Assembly: GCA_025062095.1 (NCBI GenBank)
Contig: JANXAZ010000005.1
Location: 1 to 64,000, forward strand
Direction of reading: 5' to 3'
Source of the DNA: Geminicoccaceae bacterium
GTDB lineage: Bacteria; Pseudomonadota; Alphaproteobacteria; Geminicoccales; Geminicoccaceae
DNA length: 64,000 nt
Shown here: positions 35,832-44,296 of the stretch, piece by piece
Layout: each line of letters begins with the position of its first letter
Numbering within the stretch: position 1 is the stretch's first letter
Made by a program: the position numbers and the translations under genes
The notes under the pieces: generated by a model
The model's database searches: none
The model's input: the letters and a program-made list of their open reading frames with translations, nothing else
Told to the model about the DNA's origin: nothing

Positions 35832-35859
35832 CGCATAATCCGGGGTGACCGTTTTTCAA
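35832..35859 (-). promoter_or_regulatory. Candidate promoter of the second GNAT-like gene
   Basis: On the minus strand, TTGAAA (35859-35854) and TATGCG (35837-35832) are separated by 16 bases in an AT-rich patch between the two paralogues. It overlaps no coding sequence and would give a leader of about 140 bases. Confidence 0.3.
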
Positions 35860-35867
35860 CCTTGTTC

Positions 35868-36620
35868 TCAGCCGCGCGCGTCCACGAGGGTTTCCCGCGC
35901 CGTCGCGGTGCGCGGGCTTCCGAACAGGGGCACGGGTCGGCGCGGATGCGTGGGCAGAGCCTCGACCGAGGCCACGAACTCGCGGTCGGTGATCCAACAC
36001 AAATAGAGCACCTCGTCCGAGCCCTGAGGCGGAAAGTAGCCGTCCAGGCATTTCTCGACGTGCACGTAGCCGTAGCTTTCGACGGGAACGCGCGTGCGCT
36101 CGAGACTCTGTCGCACGAAACCGGTGTTGGCCGAGACGCCGTAGTTGCGGAAGGAAAGCGCCCGCGACAGCCGGGTCATGAGCATCGCCAGGCCCCGACC
36201 GCGCCAGCTCGGATCGACCCAGGTCGACCCGGAATGGCTGAGAAGGCCGCCGAGCTTCCGGCTCACCGGAACGACCGGGACCCGCGCCGGCCCGCCCACC
36301 GCCGCGTAGCCGCCTTCGTAGAAGATCCGACCGGTGGCGAGATCTTCGAGAATGTCTTCGGTCTCGACGATCTTTTCGGCGCTGCAGCCGATCGAACGCC
36401 CGCCGGGCTCGATCAGGTGCACCCAGAAGTCGCGCCGCCCGAGACGGCTCGTGCGCGGGTCGAAGCTCGGATTGACGAACGCTCCCCGGCTCTCGAGGAG
36501 AGCCCGGAGACCCGCGAAATCCTGCTCGATGACGAGGGTCAAGCCGAGCTCGGCGATGGCGCGCGCGAGCGCGTCGATCCCCAGCTGGACGATGCCCAGC
36601 TCGCGTTCGGACAGAGCCAT
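35868..36620 (-). CDS. GNAT-like protein, tandem paralogue 1
   Basis: 250 aa from ATG at 36620 (MALSERELGIVQLGIDALARAI). It contains WVDPSWRGRGLAMLMTRLSRALSFRN, where RGRGLA fits the pyrophosphate-binding loop of GNAT acyltransferases. VSANTGFVRQSLERTRVPVESYGYVHVEKCLDGYFPPQG follows. It is likely an N-acyltransferase-fold protein of unknown substrate. The downstream paralogue shares blocks across the whole length, pointing to local duplication. The intergenic gap (180 bases) carries AT-rich sequence, so the two may be transcribed separately. Confidence 0.7.
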   Translation of the reverse strand: MALSERELGIVQLGIDALARAIAELGLTLVIEQDFAGLRALLESRGAFVNPSFDPRTSRLGRRDFWVHLIEPGGRSIGCSAEKIVETEDILEDLATGRIFYEGGYAAVGGPARVPVVPVSRKLGGLLSHSGSTWVDPSWRGRGLAMLMTRLSRALSFRNYGVSANTGFVRQSLERTRVPVESYGYVHVEKCLDGYFPPQGSDEVLYLCWITDREFVASVEALPTHPRRPVPLFGSPRTATARETLVDARG

Positions 36621-36828
36621 GGGTTCGATCCTCCCCTGCGGGGGCGGCCCGGCCGGGACCGAACCGATCCGCTCCTCGGGCCGGGGACCCGGCCCGGCCG
36701 AGCTGCGCACCCGGATGCCTCTGGGGAACACTGTACCGGGAGAACCGACGCGATCTCGTGGCAATCGCCACAGATCGGGCGCGAAGACGAGGCTACAAGA
36801 TTTTCGAGGGCTGAGACTTCCTTGGGCT

Positions 36829-36849
36829 CGCGCGAGACGTTCTCGCGCG
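36829..36849 (-). terminator. Hairpin downstream of the aldo/keto reductase gene
   Basis: A 9-bp perfect stem (CGCGCGAGA / TCTCGCGCG) with a CGT loop lies about 50 bases past the stop at 36898. It has no T-run on the minus strand, so it may only be a weak or Rho-assisted terminator. Confidence 0.35.
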
Positions 36850-36897
36850 GGCCGCTTTTCTCGACGCGCGACCCGACCTCCGCGGTCCGGCGACGGC

Positions 36898-37938
36898 TCA
36901 GGCGCCCGGCGCCGCCCCCGGGACGGGACAGTCCGGAGCGATCAGCCCTTCGCCGCGCAGCTCCTGCCAGAAGGCGGCAGGGATCGGATGCGCGATCAGG
37001 CGCCGGTTCTCTTCGACCTCTTCCGGACGGACCGCGCCCGCCACGATCGCAGCGACCTCGTCGAGACCGAGCGGGAATTGGATCGCCGCCGCCTTGAGCG
37101 GCACCCCGTGCCGCGCGCACACCGCTTCGATCCGCCGCACGCGCGCGAGGATCTCGGGCGGCGCCGGTTTGTAGTCGTAGCGCGCTCCCGGCACCGCACC
37201 GGTCGCGAGGATCCCGGAGTTGAAGGGGCCGCCCAAGAGCAAAGAGAACCCTTTCTCGCGGGCGAGCGGCAGGAGATCCTCGAGGCCGCCCTGTTCGAGG
37301 AGCGTGTAGCGGCCGGCGAGGAGGAAGACGTCCGGATCGGCTTCCCGCGCCAGCCGCACGCAGGGAGCCACGGCGTTCACCCCGAGCCCGATCGCCCGCA
37401 CCACGCCGCGATCGCGCAGATCGGCGAGGACGGGCCAGGCGCCGTTCACGATTTCGCGGAACCGTTGCTCGAAGATCTCGGGAGTGGGGCACCACCAGAG
37501 ATCTAGATCGTGCACGAAGACGATGTCGATCCGCGACAGACCCAAGCGTTGCAGACTGTCTTCGATCGAACGCTTCGCACCCTCGGCCGAATAGTCGAAG
37601 CGCCAACGGAAATCGAGCCCGCCCGCCCAGCCGTGCCGGTCGATCGCGGAAGGATCGGCGGGCTCCAGGATGCGGCCGATCTTCGTCGACAGCACGAACG
37701 CATCGCGGGGCTTCGAACGCAGGACCTCGCCCATGCGGTGTTCGCTCAGCCCGCATCCGTAAAGCGGGGCGGTATCGAACAGCCGGATGCCGACGCGCCA
37801 AGCGGCTTCGACCGTCGCCCGAGCCCGCTCGTCCGGGATCCGCTCGTAGAGATCGCCCAACGGCGCCCCGCCGAGCCCCAGGACCGTGACCTCGAGCCCG
37901 GTCCGACCGATCTTCCGCCGCGGCAACATCGCCTCCAT
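36898..37938 (-). CDS. Aldo/keto reductase, D-threo-aldose/L-fucose 1-dehydrogenase-like
   Basis: 346 aa from ATG at 37938 (an ATG three codons on is equally possible). The AKR tetrad is visible: Asp55 and Tyr60 in FDTAPLYGCG, Lys86 in LSTKIGR, His143 in FVHDLD. RRKIGRTGLEVTVLGLGGAPLGDLY is the family start. The closest known type oxidises L-fucose or other threo-aldoses to the lactone with NAD(P). The upstream gene on the same strand encodes a fuconolactonase-like amidohydrolase, the next step. Together they suggest non-phosphorylative L-fucose or related sugar breakdown. Confidence 0.85.
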   Translation of the reverse strand: MEAMLPRRKIGRTGLEVTVLGLGGAPLGDLYERIPDERARATVEAAWRVGIRLFDTAPLYGCGLSEHRMGEVLRSKPRDAFVLSTKIGRILEPADPSAIDRHGWAGGLDFRWRFDYSAEGAKRSIEDSLQRLGLSRIDIVFVHDLDLWWCPTPEIFEQRFREIVNGAWPVLADLRDRGVVRAIGLGVNAVAPCVRLAREADPDVFLLAGRYTLLEQGGLEDLLPLAREKGFSLLLGGPFNSGILATGAVPGARYDYKPAPPEILARVRRIEAVCARHGVPLKAAAIQFPLGLDEVAAIVAGAVRPEEVEENRRLIAHPIPAAFWQELRGEGLIAPDCPVPGAAPGA

Positions 37939-37967
37939 CGCCGCGCCTCCCGCCGTCGCGCCCGCTC

Positions 37968-38870
37968 TCAGGCCCTCGTGTCCGGGTGGCGCGCGGTCGG
38001 CTCCCCGGTGCGCGCGAGCCGGTACACCTCGCGCGCGGTCCCGCCCCAGAAGCGGGCGCGCTCGTCCGCGGAGCACGACGCCAAGAGCTCGTCGAGGATC
38101 GCGACCCAGGTCGCGTAGCGATGCGTGCGCGCGCTCACCGGCCAGTCGCTGCCGAACATGACGCGTTCGAAGCCGAAACAGGCGATGGCGTGCTCGATCC
38201 AGGGCCGCAGCTGCGAACGCGTCCAGCGGCGCGGATCGGCTTCGGTGATCAAGCCCGAAATCTTGCAGACCACGTTCGGCGCGCGGGAGAGTTCGCGCAG
38301 CTGGCTCTTCCAGGGCTCGAAGGCGCCTTCGGCCACCGGCGGCTTGCCGAGGTGATCGAGCACGAAGCGCACTTCGGGGCAACGACGCACGAGCTCGATC
38401 GCGCGCGCGAGCTGTCCTCGCGCGCTCTTCAAGCAGAGCTCGAACACGAGCCCGCGCGCTCCGACGCGTCGCACGCCTTCCACGAAATCCGGCTGCACGC
38501 AGAAGTCCGGATCGGGCTCGTCTTGAACGAGCCTGCGGATTCCGCGCAGGGCCGGAAGACGTTCCAACCGGTCGAGGTCCTCTTCCACCGCCGCTCCCCG
38601 TTCGACGGGCGCACGGGCGACGATCGCCGCGAGGCGCGGGTCGCGCTCCGCCAGGCGCTGCACCGCCTCCGCTTCGGCGAGATGGTGGCCGGGATCGACG
38701 GCGACCTCGACGAAGACGAGCTGCGCGACCGCGAGCCCGCCGGTCGCGGCTTCGAATTCCGAAAGGCCGTGTCGACGGTCGAGGATCGGATCGCCGCGCA
38801 TCCAGCCGTAGGGCAGGCGGACCGGATCGTAGAGATGGACGTGCGTATCGACGATCTCCTCGACCGCCAC
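37968..38870 (-). CDS. Amidohydrolase-family lactonase (L-fuconolactonase-like)
   Basis: 300 aa, matching COG3618/amidohydrolase_2. The metal HxH is His10/His12 in DTHVHLYDP. FVLDHLGKPPVAEG carries the conserved histidine, and RVMFGSDWPVS the final aspartate. Members hydrolyse sugar lactones (L-fucono-, L-rhamnonolactone) or pyrone dicarboxylate lactone. It is 29 bases upstream of the aldo/keto reductase on the same strand. A lactonase following a sugar 1-dehydrogenase is the natural reading. The downstream dehydratase and aldolase steps are not in this window. Confidence 0.87.
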   Translation of the reverse strand: MAVEEIVDTHVHLYDPVRLPYGWMRGDPILDRRHGLSEFEAATGGLAVAQLVFVEVAVDPGHHLAEAEAVQRLAERDPRLAAIVARAPVERGAAVEEDLDRLERLPALRGIRRLVQDEPDPDFCVQPDFVEGVRRVGARGLVFELCLKSARGQLARAIELVRRCPEVRFVLDHLGKPPVAEGAFEPWKSQLRELSRAPNVVCKISGLITEADPRRWTRSQLRPWIEHAIACFGFERVMFGSDWPVSARTHRYATWVAILDELLASCSADERARFWGGTAREVYRLARTGEPTARHPDTRA

Positions 38871-38898
38871 GGTCGGCGCCGCCCCGCGAAGCGTCGGG

Positions 38899-39273
38899 CT
38901 AGCTCTGCTCGTGGCGTACGAGGAGCTCGAGGTCCGGCTGGTAGTAGAGCGTCACACCGTTGTCGAAGGTCACGTAGCGGAAGCCGGTCACGTCCTCGCC
39001 CGCCGCCGTGACGTGATGAGGTGCTTCCCCGCGCGCCAATTCGTTCGCCTCGGTGAGGAGCGCGAGCCGACGGAGGTGGGAATCGTTGAAAAGCACGATC
39101 TCGCCGTTCGCATCCTGGACGAGATCCGAGAGCGCGAGGGTCACGATCTCCTCGTCCGGCTCGCCGAGTGCTCCTTCCAAAACGCTCGGAGAACCGGTCT
39201 GTACCTCTTCCGCTGCCGTTTCCGCCTTTACGACGGGCTCGAGATCCTGTGCCTTGGTCGCCCTGTTCGCCAT
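38899..39273 (-). CDS. Hypothetical protein, 124 aa
   Basis: From ATG at 39273 (MANRATKAQDLEPVVKAETAAEEV); a longer in-frame start at 39330 gives a less natural leader. The N-terminal half is acidic and low-complexity. The C-terminal half is compact: ITLALSDLVQDANGE-like text, then FRYVTFDNGVTLYYQPDLELLVRHE. There is no signal peptide or membrane helix. I do not recognise the family. It ends 28 bases before the lactonase gene start on the same strand, so it could be the first gene of that transcript. A weak promoter-like pair lies upstream. Confidence 0.6.
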   Translation of the reverse strand: MANRATKAQDLEPVVKAETAAEEVQTGSPSVLEGALGEPDEEIVTLALSDLVQDANGEIVLFNDSHLRRLALLTEANELARGEAPHHVTAAGEDVTGFRYVTFDNGVTLYYQPDLELLVRHEQS

Positions 39274-39378
39274 GGTCGCACCCGCTGACGCTTTCTGCGC
39301 GAGCGACCCGCATGTCGGGTCGCCCGCCATGCGCCCCCCGGATCCCGGCGGCGCATCGATCGCGCCACCGACAATGGC

Positions 39379-39407
39379 GAACTAACCTTGAGGTTCGGTT
39401 AACACAA
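39379..39407 (-). promoter_or_regulatory. Candidate promoter upstream of the 124-aa hypothetical gene
   Basis: On the minus strand, TTGTGT (39407-39402) and TAGTTC (39384-39379) are separated by 17 bases, within an AT-rich pocket between this gene and speE. Confidence 0.3.
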
Positions 39408-39482
39408 GTCTTCTCGGCTCGGGGGTAGATCGTCAAGCGCCGGATTCCGACGCGCACGGTACCCTTCTGCACCCGCGATCGG

Positions 39483-40328
39483 TCAGTAGCCCACGCGCGC
39501 GATCATCCAGGCCGGATGCGCGAAGGCGGCGACGTGAACCTCCGGCGTGTAATGGCCGAGACCGGCCGGCACGCCGCGCGCGCGCAGCTCTTCCACGGTC
39601 ACCCGGCGATGGGCCGGTTCGTCGGATGCCCACCCCAAGGCCATGTTCCCGCCGATGTAGGTGGGCACGGGAGCGAAGAAATAGCTGACATCGGCGAAGC
39701 CGGCGGCGCGCTGACGCTGCTGGGTGAAGACGAGCTCGTCCGGATAGATGGCCGGATTGCCGCATTGGGTGACGAGGATCCCGCGCGGTTTCAAGAGCCC
39801 GCGGCAGGCGCGGTAGAAGGCCTCGGTGAACAGCACTTCGCCGGGACCGCGGGGATCCGTGGAATCGACGACGATCAGGTCGAAGCGATCGGTGCATTGC
39901 TGCACGAAAGCGGCACCGTCGGCGATCACCAACCGCAGCCGCGGGTCGTCGAAGGCTCCCGCCGAGACCGTGGGCAGGTAGCGCTTGCAGAATTCGACCA
40001 CGCTCGCGTCGATCTCGACCTGCGTGATCCGCCGGATCCCCGGGTATCGGCAGGCTTCGCGCAAGCAGCCTCCGTCGCCGCCCCCGATGATCAACAGGTC
40101 TTCCACGGCTCCGTGCGCGAGCACCGCCGGATGGATCATCATTTCGTGATAGATGAACTCGTCGGCGGTGGTGACCTGAACCACCCCGTCCAGGGCCAAG
40201 ACGCGTCCCCAGGCCCAGGAATCGAAGACCAGCAACTCCTGGTGCGGTGTCTTTTCATGATAGAGGACTTCTTTCACGCGGATCTTCTGCGCCCAGTTCG
40301 GCCACAGGGTCTCTTCGAACCACTCCAT
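39483..40328 (-). CDS. speE: Spermidine synthase (polyamine aminopropyltransferase)
   Basis: 281 aa, normal length. It starts MEWFEETLWPNWAQKIRVKEVLYHEKTPHQELLVFDS. The decarboxy-SAM loop is LLIIGGGDGGCLREACRY, and the catalytic aspartates lie in VVDSTDPRGPGEVLFTEAFY. It moves the aminopropyl group from decarboxylated S-adenosylmethionine to putrescine in the cytoplasm. No speD or speC is adjacent. It is divergent from the BTAD regulator gene, with a 307-base spacer. Confidence 0.94.
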   Translation of the reverse strand: MEWFEETLWPNWAQKIRVKEVLYHEKTPHQELLVFDSWAWGRVLALDGVVQVTTADEFIYHEMMIHPAVLAHGAVEDLLIIGGGDGGCLREACRYPGIRRITQVEIDASVVEFCKRYLPTVSAGAFDDPRLRLVIADGAAFVQQCTDRFDLIVVDSTDPRGPGEVLFTEAFYRACRGLLKPRGILVTQCGNPAIYPDELVFTQQRQRAAGFADVSYFFAPVPTYIGGNMALGWASDEPAHRRVTVEELRARGVPAGLGHYTPEVHVAAFAHPAWMIARVGY

Positions 40329-40635
40329 GCGACGCTCCCCGCGCGCACCGGCGCTGCGCCGGATCGGCTAGCCCATTCCCGGGCGACCGTCGAGGGGCGT
40401 GTTCCGGGGGCGGTGGGCGCGCGGAAAAAATGCCGGGGCGAGCGGATCCGCCCCGGCGACCGAAGCTCGCGCGACGGCCGGGCGAGATCGCCGCGATCGT
40501 CGCGAACGCGCGCGAGGAGACCATGGCGTCGCCCGCGAAGAGCGGCGTGAACGACGATGGCTCCGATCGCGTGACAATCGTGAATCATTCGTGAATAGTG
40601 CGTTGGAAGGAACCGCTCCGCCGCACCCGACGCCG
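40329..40635. other. Divergent spacer between speE and the BTAD regulator
   Basis: About 307 bases, GC-rich at the speE side and AT-richer near 40570-40605. Apart from the direct repeat annotated separately I see no gene or RNA. Confidence 0.5.
40578..40596 (+). promoter_or_regulatory. Direct repeat TCGTGAAT with 11-bp period upstream of the BTAD regulator
   Basis: TCGTGAAT occurs at 40578-40585 and again at 40589-40596, one helical turn apart, 40-58 bases before the ATG. SARP-type (BTAD) activators typically bind direct repeats spaced by one turn, so autoregulation is possible. Confidence 0.45.
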
Positions 40636-42699
40636 ATGTCCGAGCCAGCGCATCCCGCCTCGGCCGCGGGCTCGTACCGCGACCCCGCGCCCTTCGTCCC
40701 GCGCGATGCGGGACGATGGCGGCTGCGGCTTCTCGGGCGGATGCGGCTGCAGGCGCCCGAGGGAAGCGATCGCACGCCTCGAGGCCGCAGAACCCGCGGC
40801 CTTCTCGCCGTTCTCGCGCTCGCCGATCGCGCCGCGGCCACCCGCGAGCGTCTGGCGGGCCTGTTGTGGCCGGACCGTTCCGAGGAGCAGGCCCGGGCGA
40901 GCCTGAGGCAGGCGCTGCGGGAACTCCGACGTTGCCTCGACAACCCCGCGGTCCTCGTCGTCGAGCGCGAGCGGGTGGCGCTCGCCCTCGAGCGCGTCGC
41001 GGTCGACGTCGCCGAGCTCGAGGCGGCGGCCGCCTCGGCCGTCCCCTCGGGAGATCGGTTGGAGCTCTGCGAAGGCGAGTTGCTCGAGGACCTCCACGGC
41101 CTCGGGCCGGCCTTCGACGCCTGGTTGGCGGCGTACCGCGCCCGTTGCCGCGCCCTCGCGCTCGAGTTGCTCGAACGCGCCTTGGAAGGCGCGGAAGAGC
41201 CGAGCGAGGTCCGGGCCCTGTGCAAGCGGCTGCTCGCGATCGAGCCGGCGCACGAAGCCGCCCATCGAGCGCTCATGCTCCTCGCCGCCCGAGGCGGGGA
41301 CACGGCCGCCGCCATCCGACAGTTCGAGCTCTGCCGCGCCGAGCTCGCCCGCCGCTTCGATGCGCGGCCGAGCGAGGCGACGACGAGCCTGCTCGCGCGC
41401 ATTCGAGCCGGTACCCTGGCGAGCGCGGCGCTCGCACCGCTCGGGGACCCCGGGCGCGTGCGCGGAGCGCGCCGCAACGCTTCCGGCACGCCGCTCGCCG
41501 TTCTGCCCTTCGTTGAGCCCGACGACGGCTCCGGGCCGGGCCAGGGCCTGGCGGAAGAGGTCGCACGCGCCCTCGCGCGCTTCCGCTGGCTCTCCGTGAT
41601 CGCGCCCTCGGCCACGGCGACGCTGGTCCGTCAGCTCCTCGACCCGCTCGCGATCGCGCAACGCGTCGAGGCCGAATACGTGATCACCGGAAGGCTCGGC
41701 GCCGAGGCCTCGGGAAACGCGATCCGCGTCGACCTGATCGAGGCCGCGACCGGCCGATTGTTGTGGACGGAGCGCGAGCGGCTCCACACCGACGGCTCCT
41801 CGGACTTCGCCTGTGCGCTCGCTGCGCGTCTGACGCGCGAACTCCTGCTGCGCGAAGGACAGCGGGCGCAGGTCGAGCCGGTCGAGCGGGCCGACCCTCA
41901 TCGTCTCGTGCTGCGCGCCGTCCGCCACGTCCAGGAGCTCGAGGCGGCGGCTCTCGATCGCGCGCTCGGCCTTCTCCGCCGGGCGATCGCGCTCGATCCC
42001 AACTGCGCGCTCGCGCATGCTTGGCTCGCCGTCGCGCTCGCCCAGCGCGCCGGCTACGGCTGGCGCGCCGGCCACTTCGAGCGATTCGGCGAAGCCGAGC
42101 GCTGCGCCGCGCGCGCCGTTCAGCTCGACCCGGCGGAGGCGCTGGGGCTCGTGGTCTCCAGCCATTGCCGCGCGCTGCGCCGCGATTTCGTGCAGGCGCA
42201 GGCTCTTTCGGACGCGGCGATCGCCGCCAACCCGGCGCTCCCCCTGGCCTGGGCGCGGCGCGCTCTTCTTTTCTGTTATCGCGGGGATCCCGAGCGCGCC
42301 TCGGAGTGCATGGAGCGCTACCGACGCCTTTCGCCCTTCGACCCCTTCGCGCCTCTGTTCGGCCGCGTCCTCGCGTTCGCCCATCTGCTCGCGGGCCGTT
42401 TCGAGGAGGCGGTGGCCGAAATCGAGCGCGCCGCGCACGCCGGAGCCGTCTCCTCGAGCAGCTATCTGCCGCTCGTCGTGGCGCTCGGGCATCTCGGCCG
42501 GTCTCGCGAAGCCGCCTTTTACCTCGATCGGCTCCTGGAATTCGAACCCGGCTTTTCGCTCGACGCCTTTTTGCGCTTTTTCCCCTTCGAGCAATCCCGG
42601 CATCTCGAGCTCTTCGCCGAGGGTCTGATGCGCGCGGGTCTGGGCCGCGGCCGGGAAGGCGCAGGGACTTCCGGGACCTGTGCGAGCGCGGGCTGTTGA
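40636..42699 (+). CDS. BTAD-domain transcriptional activator with TolB-like and TPR regions
   Basis: 687 aa from ATG at 40636; a GTG 45 bases upstream is an alternative. An N-terminal OmpR-like DNA-binding segment (about 20-100: RLRLLGRMRLQAPEG, LAVLALADRAAATRERLAGLLWPD) is followed by the bacterial transcriptional activation domain (about 120-255). A TolB-like stretch (LAVLPFVEPDDGSGPGQGLAEEVARALARF to LLWTERERL) comes next. A TPR-rich C-terminus (ALDPNCALAHAWLAVALAQRAGYGW, AIAANPALPLAWARRALLF) completes it. This matches alphaproteobacterial SARP-like regulators of unknown targets. It is unusually large for the neighbourhood. Confidence 0.85.
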   Translation: MSEPAHPASAAGSYRDPAPFVPRDAGRWRLRLLGRMRLQAPEGSDRTPRGRRTRGLLAVLALADRAAATRERLAGLLWPDRSEEQARASLRQALRELRRCLDNPAVLVVERERVALALERVAVDVAELEAAAASAVPSGDRLELCEGELLEDLHGLGPAFDAWLAAYRARCRALALELLERALEGAEEPSEVRALCKRLLAIEPAHEAAHRALMLLAARGGDTAAAIRQFELCRAELARRFDARPSEATTSLLARIRAGTLASAALAPLGDPGRVRGARRNASGTPLAVLPFVEPDDGSGPGQGLAEEVARALARFRWLSVIAPSATATLVRQLLDPLAIAQRVEAEYVITGRLGAEASGNAIRVDLIEAATGRLLWTERERLHTDGSSDFACALAARLTRELLLREGQRAQVEPVERADPHRLVLRAVRHVQELEAAALDRALGLLRRAIALDPNCALAHAWLAVALAQRAGYGWRAGHFERFGEAERCAARAVQLDPAEALGLVVSSHCRALRRDFVQAQALSDAAIAANPALPLAWARRALLFCYRGDPERASECMERYRRLSPFDPFAPLFGRVLAFAHLLAGRFEEAVAEIERAAHAGAVSSSSYLPLVVALGHLGRSREAAFYLDRLLEFEPGFSLDAFLRFFPFEQSRHLELFAEGLMRAGLGRGREGAGTSGTCASAGC

Positions 42700-42777
42700 C
42701 GTCTCCGCCCCCGCCGGGCTTGCCGGGCGCGAAGCGGCCGGCCATGTTCGTCGCGGATCGCTCCGGGGGGTCTCGCG

Positions 42778-42987
42778 ATGGCGTTCGGGTTCTGGGAAGC
42801 GTTGCTGATCCTGGCGATCGTCCTCGTGATCTTCGGTGCCGGGAAGCTCCCCACCGTCATGGGCGATCTCGCCAAGGGTATCAAGACCTTCAAGGCCGGG
42901 CTCAAGGAAGAAGAAGGGACGGCTTCGACACCGCGCGAGCCCGAACAACTGCCTCCGCCCCGAAGCGAACCGCCCAAAGCCGCGTGA
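42778..42987 (+). CDS. Sec-independent translocase protein TatA (copy 2)
   Basis: 69 aa. An N-terminal helix [20 protein letters not shown] with the FGAGKLP hinge precedes the amphipathic segment [19 protein letters not shown] and a proline-rich tail. It is very close to the copy at 4215 (identical [21 protein letters not shown] core). It stands alone, 78 bases after the BTAD gene, without tatB/C. Whether the two are redundant or expressed under different conditions is unknown. Confidence 0.92.
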   Translation: MAFGFWEALLILAIVLVIFGAGKLPTVMGDLAKGIKTFKAGLKEEEGTASTPREPEQLPPPRSEPPKAA

Positions 42988-43030
42988 GCGCGGTCTTCGC
43001 GACGCCGATCGCGCTCGCGCCGGCGAAGCT

Positions 43031-43516
43031 TCACCGTTCGCGACGACGTTCGCGGAAGAAAGCGCGCAGGAGCTCCGCCGCGCGGCGCTCGCCGATGCCA
43101 CCGTAGACCTCGGGCCGGTGATGGCAGGCGGGGCTCGCGAAGATCCGCGGGCCGTGATCCACGCCGCCCATCTTGGGATCCTCGGCACCGTAGTACAGCC
43201 GCCGAATGCGGGCGAGCGCGACGGCGAACGCGCACATCGGACAGGGCTCGAGGGTCACCCAGAGGTCGCAGCCCACGAGCCGCGGCGTGCCGAGAAGCCG
43301 CGCCGCTGCGCGCAGGACGAGGATCTCGGCGTGCGCCGTCGGGTCCTTGAGCTCTTCGACGCGATTGCCGGCGGAAGCCACGATCCGGCCGTCGGCCGCG
43401 GTGATCACCGCGCCCACCGGGACCTCGCCGCGCGCGGCGGCGGCTTCGGCTTCCGCGAGCGCGAGCGCCATCGCCTCGCTCGCACCGGAAAACGGCTCAG
43501 GGCGCGAAGGTGACAC
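43031..43516 (-). CDS. tadA: tRNA-specific adenosine deaminase
   Basis: 161 aa. The zinc site is His62 with the proton-shuttling Glu64 (TAHAEILVLR) and Cys92/Cys95 (EPCPMC). TadA converts the wobble adenosine of tRNA-Arg to inosine and is normally essential. The start overlaps the end of the zinc-ribbon gene by 20 bases, so the two are probably co-transcribed. NRVEELKDPTAHAE and the RIRRLYYGAEDPKMGG loop are typical of bacterial TadA. Confidence 0.95.
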   Translation of the reverse strand: MSPSRPEPFSGASEAMALALAEAEAAAARGEVPVGAVITAADGRIVASAGNRVEELKDPTAHAEILVLRAAARLLGTPRLVGCDLWVTLEPCPMCAFAVALARIRRLYYGAEDPKMGGVDHGPRIFASPACHHRPEVYGGIGERRAAELLRAFFRERRRER

Positions 43517-44180
43517 GGAACGTCCTGGTGGTCGGCGGGGGATCGGCGATGCGGGCTTCGAAACGCGTGATTCCTCCGGGCTCGAGGATTTCGTGTTGGG
43601 GCGCGAACAAGGCGGCGTCGAGCTCCTTGCGTTCGCCGTCCAGAAGGGCCACGCGGATCTGCGGCACCCGCTGGCGCGAACCGCCCGAGTTGTGGATTTC
43701 TCCTTCCACCACGTAGATCTCGATGCCGGCCTCCTCGACGCGCTTGGAGGCCAAGTTCTTGAACTCGAGCCCGAAGCGGACCGTCACCGGTAATCCGAGC
43801 CGTTCGTACACCACCGCCGTCTCCGGGAAGGCGGCGACGATCTCGTTCCGCCCGACGACGAGGCCGGCGAGCGTCAAGAGGAGCAAGAGCACGAGGAGCC
43901 AGCCGACGATCGCCGCGCCTTTGCCGGAAGGGGGAGCCCCCAGCGCCGGCGCCGTCGCGAGCGGAGGCGGCTCCGGCGCGGCGACGCTGTCTCCGGCCGC
44001 GGGCTGCGGCGTCGCCACGACGGCCGGACTCGCGCCCTCGGGGCCGGCTTCTTCCGGCGCTTCGGGAAAGATCGTCCATCGGTGGCCGCAAGCCGAGCAC
44101 CGGACCCGTCGTCCTTCCGGCTTGAGGTGAACGGGGTCGAGCCGAAAACCGGCACCACAATTGGGACAGACCACGATCAT
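43497..44180 (-). CDS. MJ0042-type zinc-ribbon membrane protein (DUF3426-like)
   Basis: 227 aa from ATG at 44180. The zinc ribbon MIVVCPNCGAGFRLDPVHLKPEGRRVRCSACGHRW (two CxxC pairs) is at residues 1-35. A proline/alanine-rich linker leads to one membrane helix (about 90-108, GWLLVLLLLLTLAGLVVG). The periplasmic part with VYVVEGEIHNSGG-like text has the FxxLE beta pattern seen in DUF3426. These proteins are common next to ftsE/ftsX in alphaproteobacteria, as here (divergent, 116 bases). A link to the division apparatus is suggested by position only. Confidence 0.88.
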   Translation of the reverse strand: MIVVCPNCGAGFRLDPVHLKPEGRRVRCSACGHRWTIFPEAPEEAGPEGASPAVVATPQPAAGDSVAAPEPPPLATAPALGAPPSGKGAAIVGWLLVLLLLLTLAGLVVGRNEIVAAFPETAVVYERLGLPVTVRFGLEFKNLASKRVEEAGIEIYVVEGEIHNSGGSRQRVPQIRVALLDGERKELDAALFAPQHEILEPGGITRFEARIADPPPTTRTFRVTFAP

Positions 44181-44296
44181 CGCTCGGTCCGGGTGCGACC
44201 GACCGGCGGTCTCTCGCCGATCGGTTGGATACCAGTGGACGGAAATCGCGCGATCTGCAATATCGGGCGACGACGTCGACGGCATCGGGAGCGGGC

